This document shows positions 4,561 to 5,409 of a stretch of 5,409 bases of DNA, one piece after another. The notes below the pieces were generated by a model. The model did no database searches. It saw nothing but the letters and a program-made list of their open reading frames with translations, and had not been told where the DNA came from. A program made the position numbers and the translations under genes. The DNA lies in the NCBI GenBank assembly GCA_003554375.1, contig PWGF01000101.1, positions 1-5,409 of the forward strand, written 5' to 3'. The stretch comes from Spirochaetaceae bacterium. Its GTDB lineage: Bacteria; Spirochaetota; Spirochaetia; DSM-27196; SKKC01. The first letter of the stretch is position 1, and every line of letters begins with the position of its first letter.

Positions 4561-5409
4561 TCACCCTTTCAGCGCACCGGCCGCAAATCCGCGAGCGATT
4601 TGCTCGTGGAAGAATATGTAGAAAACGATCATTGGAACCGTGCCAATGATCAGCGCGGCGAACTGGAGACCGAAGTCGCGCGTCATCCCGCCGGCGAACG
4701 CATTGATGCCGACCGGCAGACTGCGCAGCGCGGGGCTGCTGGTGAGCGTGAATACGAAGACGAACTCGTTCCAGTTGCTAATGAAGGCGAAGATGAGCAT
4801 GGTCGTGGCCACCGGCGTCGACAGCGGCACGATCACGGAGCGGAATATGCGCAAGTATCCAGCCCCGTCACAGAGCGCCGACTGCTCAAAGGCGTCCGGT
4901 ATGCCTCGGATGAACGAGGTCGCCAGATAGACCAAGAACGGCAGGCCGAAGGCGATGTACGGCAGAATGACGCCGGCGCGGGTGTTGTCGATACCGACGC
5001 GCGTCTCCAGAATGAACAGCGGCACGAGCACCGAGTGTGGGGTAACGAGTAGCCCCATGATGAACGCGCCGTAGACAAGCGCCGAGACGCGGAACCGGAA
5101 TTTGGCCAGCCCGTAGCCGGCCGACAGCGCGAGCAGCGTCGTCAGTACGGTGGCCGTAGAGGTATAAATGATGCTATTGACGAAATAGATGCCCATTGTT
5201 CCGCGTGTCCAGGCGACTGTGTAGTTCTCCCAATAGAGGCTTTCGGGCAGCGAGAAGATGTTGCGTACGATGACCGGGTGCGGCTTGAACGAGCTGTAGG
5301 CAAGCCACACCAGCGGCGCGATGGTAAGCACGGTGAACGCGAGCATGCAGACGTAAGCGGCCGTTTTCCAACCGACCGACTCGATGGCCGGCCGGCGGCG
5401 TGTGGCACG
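4561..5409 (-). CDS. Carbohydrate ABC transporter permease (MalG/CUT1 type), 5' partial
   Basis: Inner-membrane permease subunit of a CUT1 sugar importer, working with a second MalF-type permease, an ATPase and a binding protein. It is open from the window end to TGA at 4561, giving 282 visible residues. No start codon lies in frame between 5409 and the ATG at 5346, and that ATG cuts into the first membrane helix without a ribosome site. The real start is therefore outside, with only a few residues missing. The Arg-rich N-terminus (RATRRR) precedes helix 1. Six hydrophobic segments follow. The cytoplasmic EAA loop, which docks on the ATPase, is at about visible residues 175-199: EQSALCDGA, then IVPLSTP. 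The C-terminus FAAGALKG is typical of MalG-like proteins, which usually end the permease pair. Partner genes are expected beyond 5409. The sugar is unknown. Confidence 0.92.
   Translation of the reverse strand, partial: RATRRRPAIESVGWKTAAYVCMLAFTVLTIAPLVWLAYSSFKPHPVIVRNIFSLPESLYWENYTVAWTRGTMGIYFVNSIIYTSTATVLTTLLALSAGYGLAKFRFRVSALVYGAFIMGLLVTPHSVLVPLFILETRVGIDNTRAGVILPYIAFGLPFLVYLATSFIRGIPDAFEQSALCDGAGYLRIFRSVIVPLSTPVATTMLIFAFISNWNEFVFVFTLTSSPALRSLPVGINAFAGGMTRDFGLQFAALIIGTVPMIVFYIFFHEQIARGFAAGALKG

Noticed and set aside
4026..4649. A 207-codon plus-strand open frame across the gene-free stretch
   Set aside because: Arg/Pro/Leu-rich translation without motifs, overlapping the ends of two real minus-strand genes.
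3022..5052. A 676-codon plus-strand open frame
   Set aside because: It runs antisense through the serine hydrolase, the gene-free stretch and the permease. Its translation is Arg/Ala/His-rich without domains or membrane segments, and the minus-strand genes have complete motifs. It is a by-product of high-GC codon use.

Overview
The window is a GC-rich bacterial segment. One 60-base stretch (3181-3240) counts 77% GC, while a stretch inside the toxin gene (1801-1860) counts 57%. It has close gene packing, clear Shine-Dalgarno sites and sigma70-like promoters. No rRNA, tRNA, CRISPR array, transposase or insertion-sequence end is visible. The gene set (alpha/beta hydrolase, flavodoxin, HEPN/MNT pair, serine hydrolase, CUT1-type sugar permease) does not fix the phylum. 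A free-living or environmental bacterium with a chromosomal mix of transport, envelope and accessory genes fits.

Layout: (1) 2-757, plus strand: an alpha/beta hydrolase cut at its 5' end by the window edge. (2) 758-955: a convergent intergenic gap with two hairpins. (3) 956-1468, minus strand: a small flavodoxin-family protein with a good promoter (TTGACA, 17 bp, AATGAT), a palindrome between promoter and start, and a GGAGG ribosome binding site. (4) 1575-1607: an extreme G-tract (C-tract on the minus strand) between flavodoxin and the next operon. (5) 1657-2521, minus strand: a two-gene overlapping operon encoding a minimal nucleotidyltransferase antitoxin (MntA-like) followed by a HEPN ribonuclease toxin (HepT-like), i.e. 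a type VII toxin-antitoxin module. Its promoter sits so close to the GTG start that the mRNA should be essentially leaderless. (6) 2602-4086, minus strand: an exported serine beta-lactamase-like hydrolase with a three-helix membrane anchor at its C-terminus. (7) 4156-4560: about 400 bases without a convincing gene, containing part of a promoter and a stem-loop. (8) 4561-5409, minus strand: a CUT1/MalG-type carbohydrate ABC permease, cut at its 5' end by the window edge.

Except for the toxin-antitoxin pair, the genes do not form an obvious common pathway. Each appears to have its own transcription unit. The permease is presumably the last gene of a sugar-uptake operon lying beyond position 5409. 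The part most worth following is the MNT-HEPN module. It has a 17-base gene overlap, a near-leaderless promoter, a shifted tyrosine next to the HEPN active site, and a C-rich, Rho-site-like stretch just downstream.
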